This document shows positions 23,798-34,876 of a stretch of DNA of 64,000 nucleotides, piece by piece. Numbering within the stretch: the stretch's first letter is position 1; each line of letters starts with the position of its first letter. The notes under the pieces are model-generated. The model had not been told where the DNA came from, searched no databases, and saw only the letters and a list, made by a program, of their open reading frames with translations. Made by a program: the position numbers and the translations under genes. Where the stretch lies: the NCBI GenBank assembly GCA_963971535.1, contig OZ020589.1, forward strand, positions 77,406,706 to 77,470,705, read 5' to 3'. Source of the stretch: Notolepis coatsorum (taxonomy: Eukaryota; Chordata; Actinopteri; Aulopiformes; Paralepididae).

Positions 23798-24300
23798 ATT
23801 TGGAGGGGATGCATCTTAACACTACTGTAATTAACACCATCCAGAACGTGCACACTCCGTCCACTACCGCGGTTCATGCAGGGAAGTGCCGTATGTTTCG
23901 GGAGTGGTGTGAGGGCCTGGATCTGGTATCATGTCCCTTGAACTCGGTTCTGTCCTTCCTCCAGTCTATCTTGGATAGGCTTTCGGCCTCGACAGTGAAG
24001 GTGTATGCCGCGGCTATATCTTCTTGTCATGTGGGCTTTGAGGGCAGAACGCTGTTCAGCCACCCTCTCATGAGACGTTTCCTGCTGGGCGCACGGCGCC
24101 TCAAGCCTGCGTCTGTCCCCAAGCTGGGACCTCCAACTGGTCCTGGGGGGACTGTCGAGGGCCCCGTTTGAACCTCTTGAGCAGGCGCCGTTGGATCGGC
24201 TGTCTTTCAAGACGGCGTTCCTTCTGGCCATCACCTCCGCTAAACGCATGGGTGAGCTATGTGCTCTTTCGGTTTGGCCAGAGTGTCTGTCTATACAGGG
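23797..24300 (+). pseudogene. Tyrosine recombinase, N-terminal part
   Basis: The region VINTIQNVHTPSTTAVHAGK, then FREWCEGLDLVSCPLNSVLSFLQ and STVKVYAAAISSCHVGFEGR, resembles the SAM-like core-binding domain of DIRS recombinases. In another frame, FKTAFLLAITSAKRMGELCA carries the first catalytic arginine motif (SAKR). The LINE insertion starts a few codons later, after CLSIQGDSS. Confidence 0.8.
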
Positions 24301-24304
24301 TGAT

Positions 24305-25258
24305 AGCAGCGTTCAAGTTTCTTTAATAGTTGTCATACAGAAGTACAGAATACTTTTATACAAAATGCTTCTTAGACAAGATAAGTATGAAATAAAATAG
24401 TATAGCATGTAAAATAGAAGTAAAAATAGAGGTCACAGTGTTCAGTATAGACATATGTACAATGTTCGATGCAGAATAGAAGTAACTGAGTTACCATACA
24501 ATATACAATATACTATGCAATGTACTAATATACAATACTATATAGTGCAGAGCAGAAATGGGATGAGGTACAATTTAGGTACAATTTACAGTAAGGTGTA
24601 TGAGTTGTAGTGCAAATCCTTTACCAATCAATATAAAGTGTAAAGTGTGTTTAGGTGATCTAAAGTGTGGAGAGTGGGTGCTGCAGTGTGTTGTTTGTTT
24701 AAGTGAGTGTGCGCGTGTGGGTGTTTGTGCTGTGTGCATTTGATGGTTGTTGCATAGTGTTTATTGTTTGTTGAGCAGCCTGATGGCCTGGGGATAGAAG
24801 CTTCTTCTGAGTCTTTCTGTGCTCGCCTTAAGACTCCGGTATCGCTTGCCTGACCGCAGCAGTTCGAAGAGGCAGTTGTTCGGGTGGCTGGAGTCCTTGA
24901 TGATTCTCTTAGCCTTACCCCTGCACTGCTTGTTGTAAATGTTCTGGAGGGTGGGAAGCCCCCCTCCAATTGTGCGTTCGGCTGAACGTGTCACTCTTTG
25001 TAGTCTGCTACGGTCTTGTGCAGTGCTATTCCCAAACCAGGAGGTGATGTTGCCAGTCAGGATGCTCTCTATTGTACATGAGTAGAAGTTATTAAGGATC
25101 TTCTGACTGACTTGGAACTTCCTTAGGCGCCTGAGGAAGTAGAAGCGTTGTCGTGCCTTCTTCACAACACTGTCAATGTGTGTGGTCCATTTCAAGTCAT
25201 CGGATATGTGGGCTCCGAGGTACTTGAAACTGTTCACTCTCTCAACCGTTCACTCTCT
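24305..25258 (-). mobile_element. 5'-truncated LINE inserted antisense in the recombinase
   Basis: Minus-strand 3' end near 24305 with a tail-like GTTCAAG end and an AT-rich 3' UTR to about 24760. The coding part 24761-25237 follows. At the other end the word GTTCACTCTCTCAACC is duplicated in tandem (about 25230-25262). Recombinase-like sequence resumes at about 25262. A clean target duplication was not resolved. Confidence 0.75.
24761..25237 (-). pseudogene. LINE ORF2 C-terminus (L2/Rex-type non-LTR)
   Basis: 158 residues include FKYLGAHISDDLKWTTHIDS, VVKKARQRFYFLRRLRKF, FYSCTIESILTGNITSWFGN, then SSHPNNCLFELLRSGKRYRS and a final SFYPQAIRLLN. This is the standard C-terminal region of fish L2/Rex-type non-LTR elements. 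It is open and ends naturally, so only the 5' part (endonuclease and reverse transcriptase core) is lost, by truncation. Confidence 0.85.
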
Positions 25259-25261
25259 CAA

Positions 25262-25760
25262 CCGTGACTCCCCCTTTGTACCAAATAATATCCGGAGCTC
25301 TTATCGCTCCATAGATATTGTGCTACAGGTGGTTCACCCTCCCCCTCACGCAGTGTCTTGTTGTGTCTTGTCCGTGCGCTGATGGTGTACCTTAGGTGCA
25401 CACAGGACCTCAGGACTACCAGTCAACTGCTTGTCTGTTACAGTGGCCTCAACGCGGGTAAGTTGCTGTCCAAGCAACGCCTGTCACATTGGTTATGCGA
25501 TGGCATTGCCCTCTGCTACACTTTGGCCAGACAGGTTCCCCCCGCAGGCGTCAGGGCACACTCCACTCGTGGAGTGGCCGCCTCTGCTGCCCTACTTGGG
25601 GGGGCCTCGTGGAGGACATCTGTGCTGCGGCCTCCTGGTCCTCCCCTGGTCCATTTGTCAGGTTTTACCTCATGGACATGACTGGGGGCTCTGTCTCCCA
25701 GGCAGTCCTGAGTACCAGGACTTCTCCTGCACCCCGCCACCAGGTGGGCTAGCAGGAGTG
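25262..25760 (+). pseudogene. Tyrosine recombinase, C-terminal part
   Basis: After the LINE, the frame 25358-25681 contains LLVCYSGLNAGKLLSKQRLS and the HSTRGVAASAAL box, which is the HxxR part of the active site. The expected tail with the catalytic tyrosine (FVRFYLMDMTG, about 25650-25680) is in another frame, so a frameshift lies near 25600. Together with the SAKR segment before the LINE this gives the R-H-R-Y set of a DIRS recombinase, disrupted. Confidence 0.8.
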
Positions 25761-26033
25761 TGTGGGTGTGGACCACAGAGTGCGCTTTTTCACACGTGGT
25801 CCCACTCACATTGTGCGTCCTAGGGTGACTGGTCCCTATTTTGCATATTGGTCGGAATTGACTGCCCCCCCCCCCCCCCCCTCTCATTACGACGAGCGGG
25901 GAGACGGGACTCCCCCCTCCCCCTTTTTGATGGGCATACGGACCCTCAGGGGGTGCATTTGTTGTGGCTGCACGTCCGTTCCCCCCCTTTTGATCCCAAT
26001 ATGGCTGGAGTGGGACGCTCAGTCAGATGAAAC

Positions 26034-26335
26034 ATAACGAAGGTTATCCTATAACCTTAGTCATGTGAATACTGACTGAGCATCCCGCTCTTCACGCCCT
26101 GAGGACCCTTGGCTGTTTTTTCACCTGTGAAATTCAGTCTCGGAAGGGCATGTGAGTGACCACACCCTGTGTTTTAAGGAAACACAGGAGCAAGCGTGGC
26201 CACGGGCGAATGCAGGTGCATGTAAATATTTTCAGCACGTGCACAATAGGTGCTCGAAAGACAAATATCTCAATATGGCTGGAGTGGGACGTTCAGTCAG
26301 TATTCACATAACTAGGGTTATAGGATAACCTTCGT
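26034..26335 (+). repeat. Inverted repeats at the DIRS 3' end
   Basis: ACGAAGGTTATCCTATAACC at about 26037 recurs inverted at 26310-26332 (GGTTATAGGATAACCTTCGT). CTGGAGTGGGACG...TCAGTCAG occurs at 26004-26026 and 26279-26301. DIRS elements carry inverted terminal repeats plus an internal complementary region, so these are probably those parts. Confidence 0.65.
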
Positions 26336-27650
26336 TCTAATGAGATAAATTAGCATGTTTCTCATGTAAAGAAATGGTCTGTTGATATATGGTATAAACT
26401 AAAGTTATGAACGTATTGTCTCATAAAGAATAGTTACAGTTCAGAACCTTATGTGAAGTATAATTTAAACAAAAGACAAAGATCCCTATGTGCACAGATT
26501 CAGTCAGGAACATTATCACTAGCCCTAAAGAGGCAGATTTAATGACACTCCAGAGGAGGACATACTTTGTTTGGTGTGTGAGCAACCGTAGGTGGAGAAT
26601 GTCTATGAGGACCTAAGCCTAAGGGATTCACTTTTTCCATTTATGTTGATATTCCTGAGCGGGATGGATATGAAAAACTTGAGTTGTGCTTCAGGAAGGG
26701 AACCTTTTTTTATAGCATATTTTATTTCCCAAGCTTGGGAGAGAAGGCAGAATACTTTATTTAACCAAGCTGTGTTTATGTAATGAATTGAAATGTAATG
26801 AAATAATGGAACACTACAACAATATTTTTGATTAATTATAAACCCATGAGGGTTTGGCACTTTGTGTGCATGACATGGAAATAAAAGAATCAATCAATCA
26901 ATCAATCAATAATGTAGTCAATACGATCCCCTGCAGGTCCTATACCTGCTCTCGGTTTTAACAACTTGTTCAGCAGAGAAGGAGTGACCTGCTTGTGCAC
27001 CATCCTCAGACTCTGACAGCTGGGGAGATGCCTATAAGGCTCGTCCTGAAGCTACCACCTCAGTCACTGCTAGCGGTGGCACGGGAGAAAATAATTAAGT
27101 AAAATTGCTACCTTTCATTAATGCCAACATCAGGGACTGTCTGTTGTCATGATGGCTGTGATTTATTTTGTAATTGATTCTAGTTCAACTGAGAATATAG
27201 ACCTCTCAGGCGTTTTCGCGATGGCGTTCAGGTGAAGTCAAGCCATGTAATATTAGTTGAGGTTGTAGTTCAGAAGCCTTAACGTCTGCCTTAAAGGGTC
27301 GTTGCCCCAATCCTAAACTCTATTAACTTTTTACTATGCTGGTCAAGGTGCTACAACAGCCCTTTGTGTCTGACCAGCCTCATCTCATTCATTAAAATGT
27401 CCAATTAGTATTCCTTTTTCACTTTCTCACTACCGGGCAAAAGACCAGACGTAGTAAAATAATGAGCTACTTCCAATCAGACAGGGGGTATGTTTGGGCC
27501 AGGGTGAGGTCATATGGTCCAATCCTGGAGATTTTGACGTGCTGAATTACCTGAAGAATACCTGCAGCGATCCATGAACCTAATTAACTTCCCACAGAGA
27601 CCAAATGTACACTTAATTTGAAAGGATATGAGCAGAAAAAAATGAAAGAA
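26336..27650. other. Unrecognised, possibly single-copy DNA
   Basis: No coding region is supported. A short (ATCA)n tail preceded by GGAAATAAAAG at about 26878-26910 may mark a retroelement 3' end. The sequence 26920-27650 shows no repeat family I recognise. Confidence 0.5.
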
Positions 27651-27651
27651 A

Positions 27652-27672
27652 AACACACACACACGCATGCAT

Positions 27673-27760
<88 letters not shown>

Positions 27761-27770
27761 ACACACACGT
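27652..27770. repeat. (CA)n microsatellite
   Basis: About 110 bp of CA with a CGCATGCATGTA interruption near its start. Confidence 0.95.
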
Positions 27771-28395
<625 letters not shown>

Positions 28396-28740
28396 TTGAA
28401 CTGTTTCCCCCCTAACTTTGTTTTTGATATGTCATAAACCATTTTCCCCTCTTATTTTGTGTGTGTGTGTGCTTATTTACTCAGATGAACTCCGCCAACT
28501 CTTCTCTTTCATGCCATAAAAAGGCCCCTTGTCTGAATGGACACAGTAGAACAAAAGCAAATGATGCAAAAAGGTGAAATAGGGGTATATCTCTCCAGCT
28601 CAATTGAGCTTGTGTGCCTCCTCGTCCTCACTCTTCATCAGCCTCGCCTCCTCTCTGTCTGCCAGTCGTGTGTTTGCCTTTCAGATGTGATGTGAGCCTG
28701 GTATTCTCTCAGACTCCGGCTCTTACTTTGTGAAGAGCCT

Positions 28741-28741
<1 letters not shown>

Positions 28742-28827
<86 letters not shown>

Positions 28828-28850
28828 CCCTCTCTCTCTCTCTCTCTCCG
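28742..28850. repeat. (TC)n microsatellite
   Basis: About 105 bp of TC with one TATC and a short CCCC interruption. Confidence 0.96.
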
Positions 28851-29639
28851 TTGGCCCCACTGATGGTATTTCTCTCTCTCAGCGTGCATCCCTCAAGTTA
28901 TATTAAATTTGCAACCGACCCTCTTTAAGTCTTTTTCATTCAATGTATGTTTTAAAAGAGGGTGTCAATTCTTAAAGACACCCTTGGCTTTTATCATTCG
29001 TTGTTTTTTAAGAAAGGCCTCAGTAAAAAGGGAGGCAGGCTTTCTACATGGCGGTTCCCATTTTGCTTCCATAAACTGCATATGAAATCTTAGAGATTGG
29101 AATGCTGATACGATCTGACTTAGAGCCATCTGAATGAAGCCAGAGCTTCCAATATTAAACATCCTTCTTTTTTTTTTATGATTCAATGTTTGCTCTTTTC
29201 AGTCTAAAGCGCCTTTCACAACTTTGGCTTAAAAACACCTCTTGTATGGAATTGACTAAATGCATCCTTCTATGGCTTAAATTCCAAAGAAACCTGTCCC
29301 ATAAACAACCAAACTTTGTCTCTTTGTGGAGGAACTTTCAAATACCAGGGTTCCTATAGTCAAACTGTACCATTGATCCTCAACCCTCGTAGCAACAATT
29401 ACCTCTTATTAAGGCCCTGACTCCTGATGTGTCTCGACCTGGAGGGGCACGTCATCACTTCCTTGACACACTAAAAACCCTAGTAGAGAAAGCAGTATGG
29501 ACAGGGTACTAGTAGAAAGACATAAATATAGGCAAAATCTGAATCTGATCTGAATATTAAATATATGAGAACAATAAACAGTATAAAAAAAGAGGGGGGG
29601 GGGATAGGTCTGTGGCTGAACGTGCTCCTCATCTTGGCT
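28851..29639. other. No recognised feature
   Basis: No coding region or repeat family is supported. The sequence has the composition of ordinary noncoding DNA. Confidence 0.5.
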
Positions 29640-30345
29640 AGGGGGTGGGAGGATAGCAGCCAGCGTCCTTCTCATCCTCTGCCACCACCTCCAGTTTCAC
29701 CAGCTCAACTGCCATCACAGACCTAGCCTTGCTCACCAGCTTTGTAATTTTTGTGGTTGATGTAGCACAGAAAAAAGGACACTGGCTCCTACAGATTGGT
29801 AAATCAGAGGGCCTCTGTGTTGTCCAACCAGTATAATTTGTTGTTCAGGTGTACTCCAAGGAATTTGTATGTCTCCACCATCTCCACCTCATCCTCCCGG
29901 ATGGTGATGGGAGTTAGGGGGACTCTTTTTGCCTCTCCAGTAGTCCACCACCAGCTCTTTGGTCTTGCTGATGTTGAGTTGGAGGTGGTTGCTGTTGCTC
30001 CACCCTACAAAGCTCTCCACCATTGTACTCATCCTTGTTGTCGTCTGTTATAACCTAGAATGAAGGAGTCATCTGAGAACTTCTGTTGGTGGCACCCACT
30101 CGAGTTATGGCAGAAGTCTGAGGTGTAGAGGGTGAATAGGAAGGGTGACAGCACCGTTTCTTGGGTTTTTTAGTGTTGCTCACCAGCACATCTGACTGAC
30201 TGCCCTGCAGTCTGATGTACTGTGGTCTGTTGGTGAGGCAGTCAGTGATCCAGGCCACCAGGGCATGCTCCAGTCGCATTACAGTGAGCTTCTCCCGTAG
30301 CTGCAAAGGCTGGATGGTGTTGAAGGCACTGGTCAAATTCTCACT
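29640..30345 (-). pseudogene. Degenerate LINE reverse transcriptase fragment
   Basis: Minus strand 30336-30055 reads TSAFNTIQPLQLREKL, then ALVAWITDCLTNRPQYIRLQ and SDVLVSNT, the palm region of fish non-LTR reverse transcriptases. Further along the minus strand, broken into several frames, are ELVVDYW-type and IQIPWSTPEQQ-type pieces matching the next family blocks (to about 29800). At least three frameshifts are needed. No tail or duplication is visible. Confidence 0.8.
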
Positions 30346-30672
30346 GAGCTGCTCTCTGGTCCTCTGGCCTTGTTCACACTGATCTTGGAGAGCTGCCTCC
30401 TAACCTGGCTATTAGTGATGATCAAGGGTGATCATCACTAATTAGATGTGACCAAGGGTGATCTAATTCAGTAAAAAAAAGCTTGTTGTTTTTTCAGCAT
30501 CAGACATATCATTTGATTTGTTATAACTGTTTAACATCGTGCCCCTCTGAGCATAGCCAACTCACAGTCTGTTGAGGGGGCGTGGTCCTCTATTATTTGA
30601 AAGGAGATGTCAACTTCTAGGGCTGTGGCTACATCCGTCACTGACAATATAGAAATTTGACATAAGGTATTA

Positions 30673-31380
30673 TGTAATGATCCCAGGTCCTGGGGGGCCT
30701 GGGTTAAGGAGAACAATAACACTGGACACTTACCTCCTTCCAGTCTCATGACGCCCTCTAGTGGGTACCATCAGATGGTCCATCAGATGGTGCAGGCGGC
30801 CATCTTGCCTGTTCTGATAAGTGTAAATAATGTAATCAATTGTTTGTTTAATGTGATTTCATTATGTGTGTTGTCATTGTTGACGTTCCCTTCCCTGGTG
30901 TGATGTTTCCCCTGTCTGGTTGTGTTTTGTAATTATGCTTATGTGTCTAGTGGTTAAATGTTTGTTTGTTAGAATGGCCTGGCCAGGTGTTGCCAATGTT
31001 AATTAGTCAGGGTATATTTGTGTGTTTCTCTCTCTCCTCGTTGTGGCGTCATTTTCTCCTGTTACCTGTTTCCTGCCCATGTCGTTGCTCCCCCTTGGTT
31101 GTCTAGTAAGTGTAGTGTTTGTTTTTGCCTGTTTGTTTTACACCAGTTTATTGTTTGCACCATTTACTTTAGTTTGTTTGTGCTCTAAATCTTTTGTTAT
31201 CGTACCAGCTAGGCTGTGTTGTTATTGTCTGTTTCGTGTAGTGCTTGGTGAACCTCAGTAAAGAGTCATTATCTACACGAATTCTGCCGTCTCCGTTTCC
31301 TCCATTCACCAGTCATTCTGTGCTCTCCGGTCCTTCCGCATATTGGGTTCTACTCCCCCCCCCCCCCCAGCTTCGTAACA
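30673..31380 (+). repeat. 5' LTR of element A
   Basis: It begins TGTAATGATCCCAGGTCC and ends CTTCGTAACA after a C14 run. The matching 3' LTR has the same start (TGTAACAATCCCAGG) and, after element B, the same end. Confidence 0.92.
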
Positions 31381-31624
31381 GAATGACGCCACCATTGCTG
31401 AACCCAGCGGACAGATTGAAGGGCACAATGAGTGTACTCCTTAAGCTGATGGAGGGCGATATGGCTAGCTACACCCTAGCTAAATGGGTATTTTTGTTTA
31501 AGAGTATCCAATCCGTAGTGGACCAGAATCCGGATCAGGAGGCAGAGATGGGGAGGCTGGCTGACCAGGTCACAATCCTCATGGAGAGGCATAATTTCCC
31601 CCCAGCCTCTGATCTAGGTCGCAT

Positions 31625-33240
31625 TCATGGTCCTGCAGCTAGCCAGGCATCCACAGCTAACCCAGCCCCTACTGTTAGCTTAGCCTCTGCAGCTAGCCAG
31701 GCAGCGTGAACACTTTAGGCAACCAACATGCCCTTCCGCGTTGCTCTGAATTGCTCTGATTGGCCGAGCGCACGCATGCGCATGAGCTGCGACGCGCTCC
31801 TCAGAGGCAGGAATACTAAGCTCCCCCTTAAACTCCAGGAGAGAGGAGAGAGGCTGAAAACCCGCAGTTCTTGCCCGACTGATGGGAGCCGAATCCCGGA
31901 TCTGATTTTTCTGATGAATACCCCCAAAACATGGAGGTCCCGAACGCATGGAAGTATTGATTGCGCCGTAACGAATCATTAAAAAAATATACCGTTAACT
32001 GGAATATGTTGTGCCTTTACACATATGTTGGATTATGTAATTGGTTTGTCATGACAAACTAATAAAAAATCGCGATTTACCCGGTGGCTACAACAACACA
32101 GTGACTACATGCATCATTGTTTACAATGCACAGTGGGGCTAATCTAAAGGACTGGACACGGACGCATTAAACAGCAATCAATTAATTTAATATAACAGTC
32201 CGGTTCTGTGTTTGTTTGTGTCTGTAGATTGTTGGTGAACAACTAACTTTAGGCTAGTTTAACACGTTCGTGTCCAGTCCTTTAGATTAGCCCCATGTTC
32301 ATTGTAAACAATGATGCATGTAGTCACTGTGTGTTGTTGTAGCCACCGGGTAAATCGCGATTTTTTATTAGTTTGTCATGACAAACCAATTACATAATCC
32401 AACATATGTGTAAAGGCACAACATATTCCAGTTAACGGTATATTTTTTTAATGATTCGTTACGGCGCAATCAATACTTCCATGCGTTCGGGACCTCCATG
32501 TTTTGGGGGTATTCATCAGAAAAATCGGATCCGGGATTCGGCTCCCATCAGTCGGGCAAGAACTGCAGGTTTTCAGCCTCTCTCCTCTCTCCTGGAGCTT
32601 AAGGGGGAGACGCGCTCGGCCAATCAGAGAAACGTGGAAGGCGATCGGCCAATCAGAGAAACGCGGAATGGCATGTTGGTTGCCGAAAGTGTTCACGCAG
32701 CCAGGCATCCACAGCAAACCCAGGCCCCACTGCTAGCTTAGGCTATGCAGTTAGCCAGGCTTCCACAGCTAACCCAGCCCCCATGGCTAGCTTAGCCTCT
32801 GCAGCTAGCCAGGCCCTCCCAGCTAGCATTGTTCCTGCAGCTAGCCAGACCTCCCCAGCTAGCACAGTCCCCACTGCTAGCTTAGGCTCTGCAGCTAGCC
32901 AGGCCTACCCAGCTAACATTGTTCCTGCAGCTAGCCAGGCCTCCCCAGCTAGCACAGTTCCACTGCTAGCTTAGCCTCTGCAGCTAGCCAGGCCCTCCCA
33001 GCTAACATTGTTCCTGCAGCTAGCCAGGCCTCCCCAGCTAGTACAGTTCCCACTGCTAGCTTAGGCTCTGTAGCTAGCCAGGTTCAACCAACTAGCATAA
33101 AGCTCACTGTTAGCCTAGCTCCTGAAGCTAACCAGGTCTCCCCAGCTAGCATTTCCCCCACAGTAAGTCCAGGCCCCACAGTTAGCCTAGCTCCCGCAGC
33201 TCGCAGACCTCCGAGAGTTAGCAAGGCTCGGAGGTCTAGC
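31625..33240 (+). repeat. Coding minisatellite in element A (interrupted by H)
   Basis: Imperfect units of roughly 60 bp are built from GCTAGCTTAGCCTCTGCAGC, AGCCAGGC and CCCAGCTAGCA words, encoding Ala-Ser-rich peptide repeats. H interrupts the array between 31704 and 32698. Confidence 0.9.
31695..32707. mobile_element. Element H: Mutator-like foldback transposon with 9-bp target duplication
   Basis: The element is 31704-32698 (995 bp), starting GCGTGAACACTTT and ending AAAGTGTTCACGC. It is flanked by agccaggca at 31695-31703 and 32699-32707. The two arms (about 31704-32165 and 32266-32698) are long inverted repeats with some divergence and one deletion. Removing H and one copy of the 9 bp restores the host minisatellite unit as seen at 31648. 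Long inverted repeats with a 9-bp duplication suggest a Mutator-like (MULE) nonautonomous element. No protein is encoded. Confidence 0.9.
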
Positions 33241-34192
33241 GAGGCTAGTATTGCTAACAAGGCCTCCACAGCTGGTCCGGCTTCAACGCCCAGCTCAGCC
33301 TCTACGCCTGGTCCAGCTGCTATGCCGGGTCTCGGCTCCACATCTCTGGCCTCTACGCCACGCCGCTGAGACCGAACCGGTCTCCACGCCTAGCCCAGCC
33401 TCTACGCCTGGTCCGGCTGCAACGCCGGGTCTCGGCTCCTCATCTCCGGCCTCTACGCCACGCCTCGCCGCCGAGACCGGGCCGGTCTCCACGCCCAGCC
33501 CAGCCTCTACGCCTGGTCCGGCTGCAACGTCGGGTCCCGGCTCCTCAACTGATCCTGGCTCCTCCTCGACTGGTCTTGGCGCCCCGTCTGGTCCTGGCTC
33601 CTCGACTGGTCCTGGCTCCCCGTCTGGTCCAGCCCTACGCCGTGATCGGCGCACTGGTTATCGCCGTGGTCCTCGCCGTGGTCTGCGCCGTGGTCTGCGC
33701 TGGATCCTATTCCGCGGGTCGTCGCCGTCGCAACTCTGTGCCAGCTCTCCCGATCCGGTTCCTAGTCTGGCGACGGGAGGGTCCCTCGTCCAGGATCCTG
33801 CTCTGGGGTCCTCACCCTTGCCCCTTGGCTCCAGGTCTCCTGACCGGCTCCCTGTTTCTCTCCCCGCCTCCCCTCTCCGGCCCTCTGTCCCCGTCCCCAC
33901 CCCCCTTCGTCGGGCCTCTGTTCCCAGCTCCAGCCCCCCTCTCCGGGTCTCTGCACCCATCCCCACCCCCCCTCGTCGGGCCTCGGTCCCTGGGTCCAGC
34001 CCCCCTCTCCGGGCCTCTACACCCATTTTCAGGCCCCCTGACTGCTATGCCCCTCCTGGGTTATTTGCTCGGGCTCCCGGCCCCAGTTCTCCGGGTCCTC
34101 GCCCTCACCTCAGTCTGGAGTCTCGGCCTCCTGCCTCGCCCATTCCCGGATGTGATCGAGCGTCTGGAAGCCGCCCGTTAGGGAGGGGGTAC

Positions 34193-34876
34193 TGTAACAA
34201 TCCCAGGTCCTGGGGGGCCTGGGTTAAGGAGAACAATAACACTGGATACTCTCTACCTCCTTCCAGTCTCATGACGCCCTCTAGTGGGTACCATCAGATG
34301 GTCCATCAGATGGTGCAGGCAGCCATCTTTCCTGTTCTGATAAGTGTAAATAATGTAATCAATTGTTTGTTTAATGTGATTTCATTATGTGTGTTGTCAT
34401 TGTTGACGTTCCCTTCCCTGGTGTGATGTTTCCCCTGTCTGGTTGTGTTTTGTAATTATGCTTATGTGTCTAGTGGTTAAATGTTTGTTTGTTAGAATGG
34501 CCTGGCCAGGTGTTGCCAATGTTAATTAGTCAGGGTATATTTGTGTGTTTCTCTCTCTCTCCTCGTCGTGGCATCATTTCCTCCTGTTACCTGTTTCCTG
34601 CCCACGTCGTTGCTCCCCCTTGGTTGTCTAGTAAGTGTAGTGTTTGTTTTTGCCTGTTTGTTTTACGTTCTCCAGTTTATTGTTCTTATGTCAGTTCGTT
34701 TGCGCCATTTACTTTCATTTGTTTGTGCTCTAAATCTTTTGTTATCATACCAGCAAGGCTGTGTTGTTATTGTCTGTTTCGTGTAGTGCTTGGTGAACCT
34801 CAGTAAAGAGTCATTATCTACACAAATTCTGCCGTCTCCGTTTCCTCCATTCACCAGTCATTCTGCATTTTCGGTG
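34193..34876 (+). repeat. 3' LTR of element A, first part
   Basis: It begins TGTAACAATCCCAGG after the purine-rich GGGAGGGGGTAC. It is interrupted after ATTTTCGGTG by element B. The duplicated target ggtg is 34873-34876. Confidence 0.93.

Larger units (their letters stand above)
21405..26335 (+). mobile_element. Decayed DIRS-like (tyrosine recombinase) retrotransposon
   Basis: The order is gag-like sequence, reverse transcriptase, methyltransferase-like domain, tyrosine recombinase, then a 3' terminal inverted repeat, which is the DIRS1 layout. No LTRs are present. Deletions removed the reverse transcriptase catalytic region and most of RNase H. An antisense LINE interrupts the recombinase at about 24305-25258. 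The 5' terminal repeat is not recognisable. Base composition is GC-rich compared with its flanks. Confidence 0.85.
31383..34186 (+). pseudogene. Element A ORF: Gag-like N-terminus plus Ala/Ser/Pro repeats
   Basis: The ATG lies 3 bases after the LTR. The first about 80 residues (MTPPLLNPADRLKG, GRLADQVTILMERH) look like a short Gag-type N-terminus. They are followed by an Ala/Ser-rich repeat encoded by the minisatellite. Element H inserts after 31703 and creates a stop in its first bases. The same coding repeat continues at 32708, shifted by exactly the 1,004 bp of H plus its duplication, then breaks again by a 1-base loss near 32960. The 3' part is Ser/Pro-rich. In frame 33576-34181 there is a hydrophobic run (AVIGALVIAVVLAVVCAVVC) followed by an Arg-rich RRRR, like a membrane segment, and a FPDVIERLEAAR end just before the polypurine tract. 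Which 3' frame is original is uncertain. Confidence 0.6.

Noticed and set aside
24305-25262. Clean target duplication for the LINE in the DIRS recombinase
   Set aside because: The GTTCA words at both borders are short and the right side is internally duplicated, so no duplication could be fixed.
33251-34426. 391-residue ORF as an independent gene
   Set aside because: It is Ser/Pro-rich low complexity inside element A, runs into the 3' LTR and competes with other open frames.
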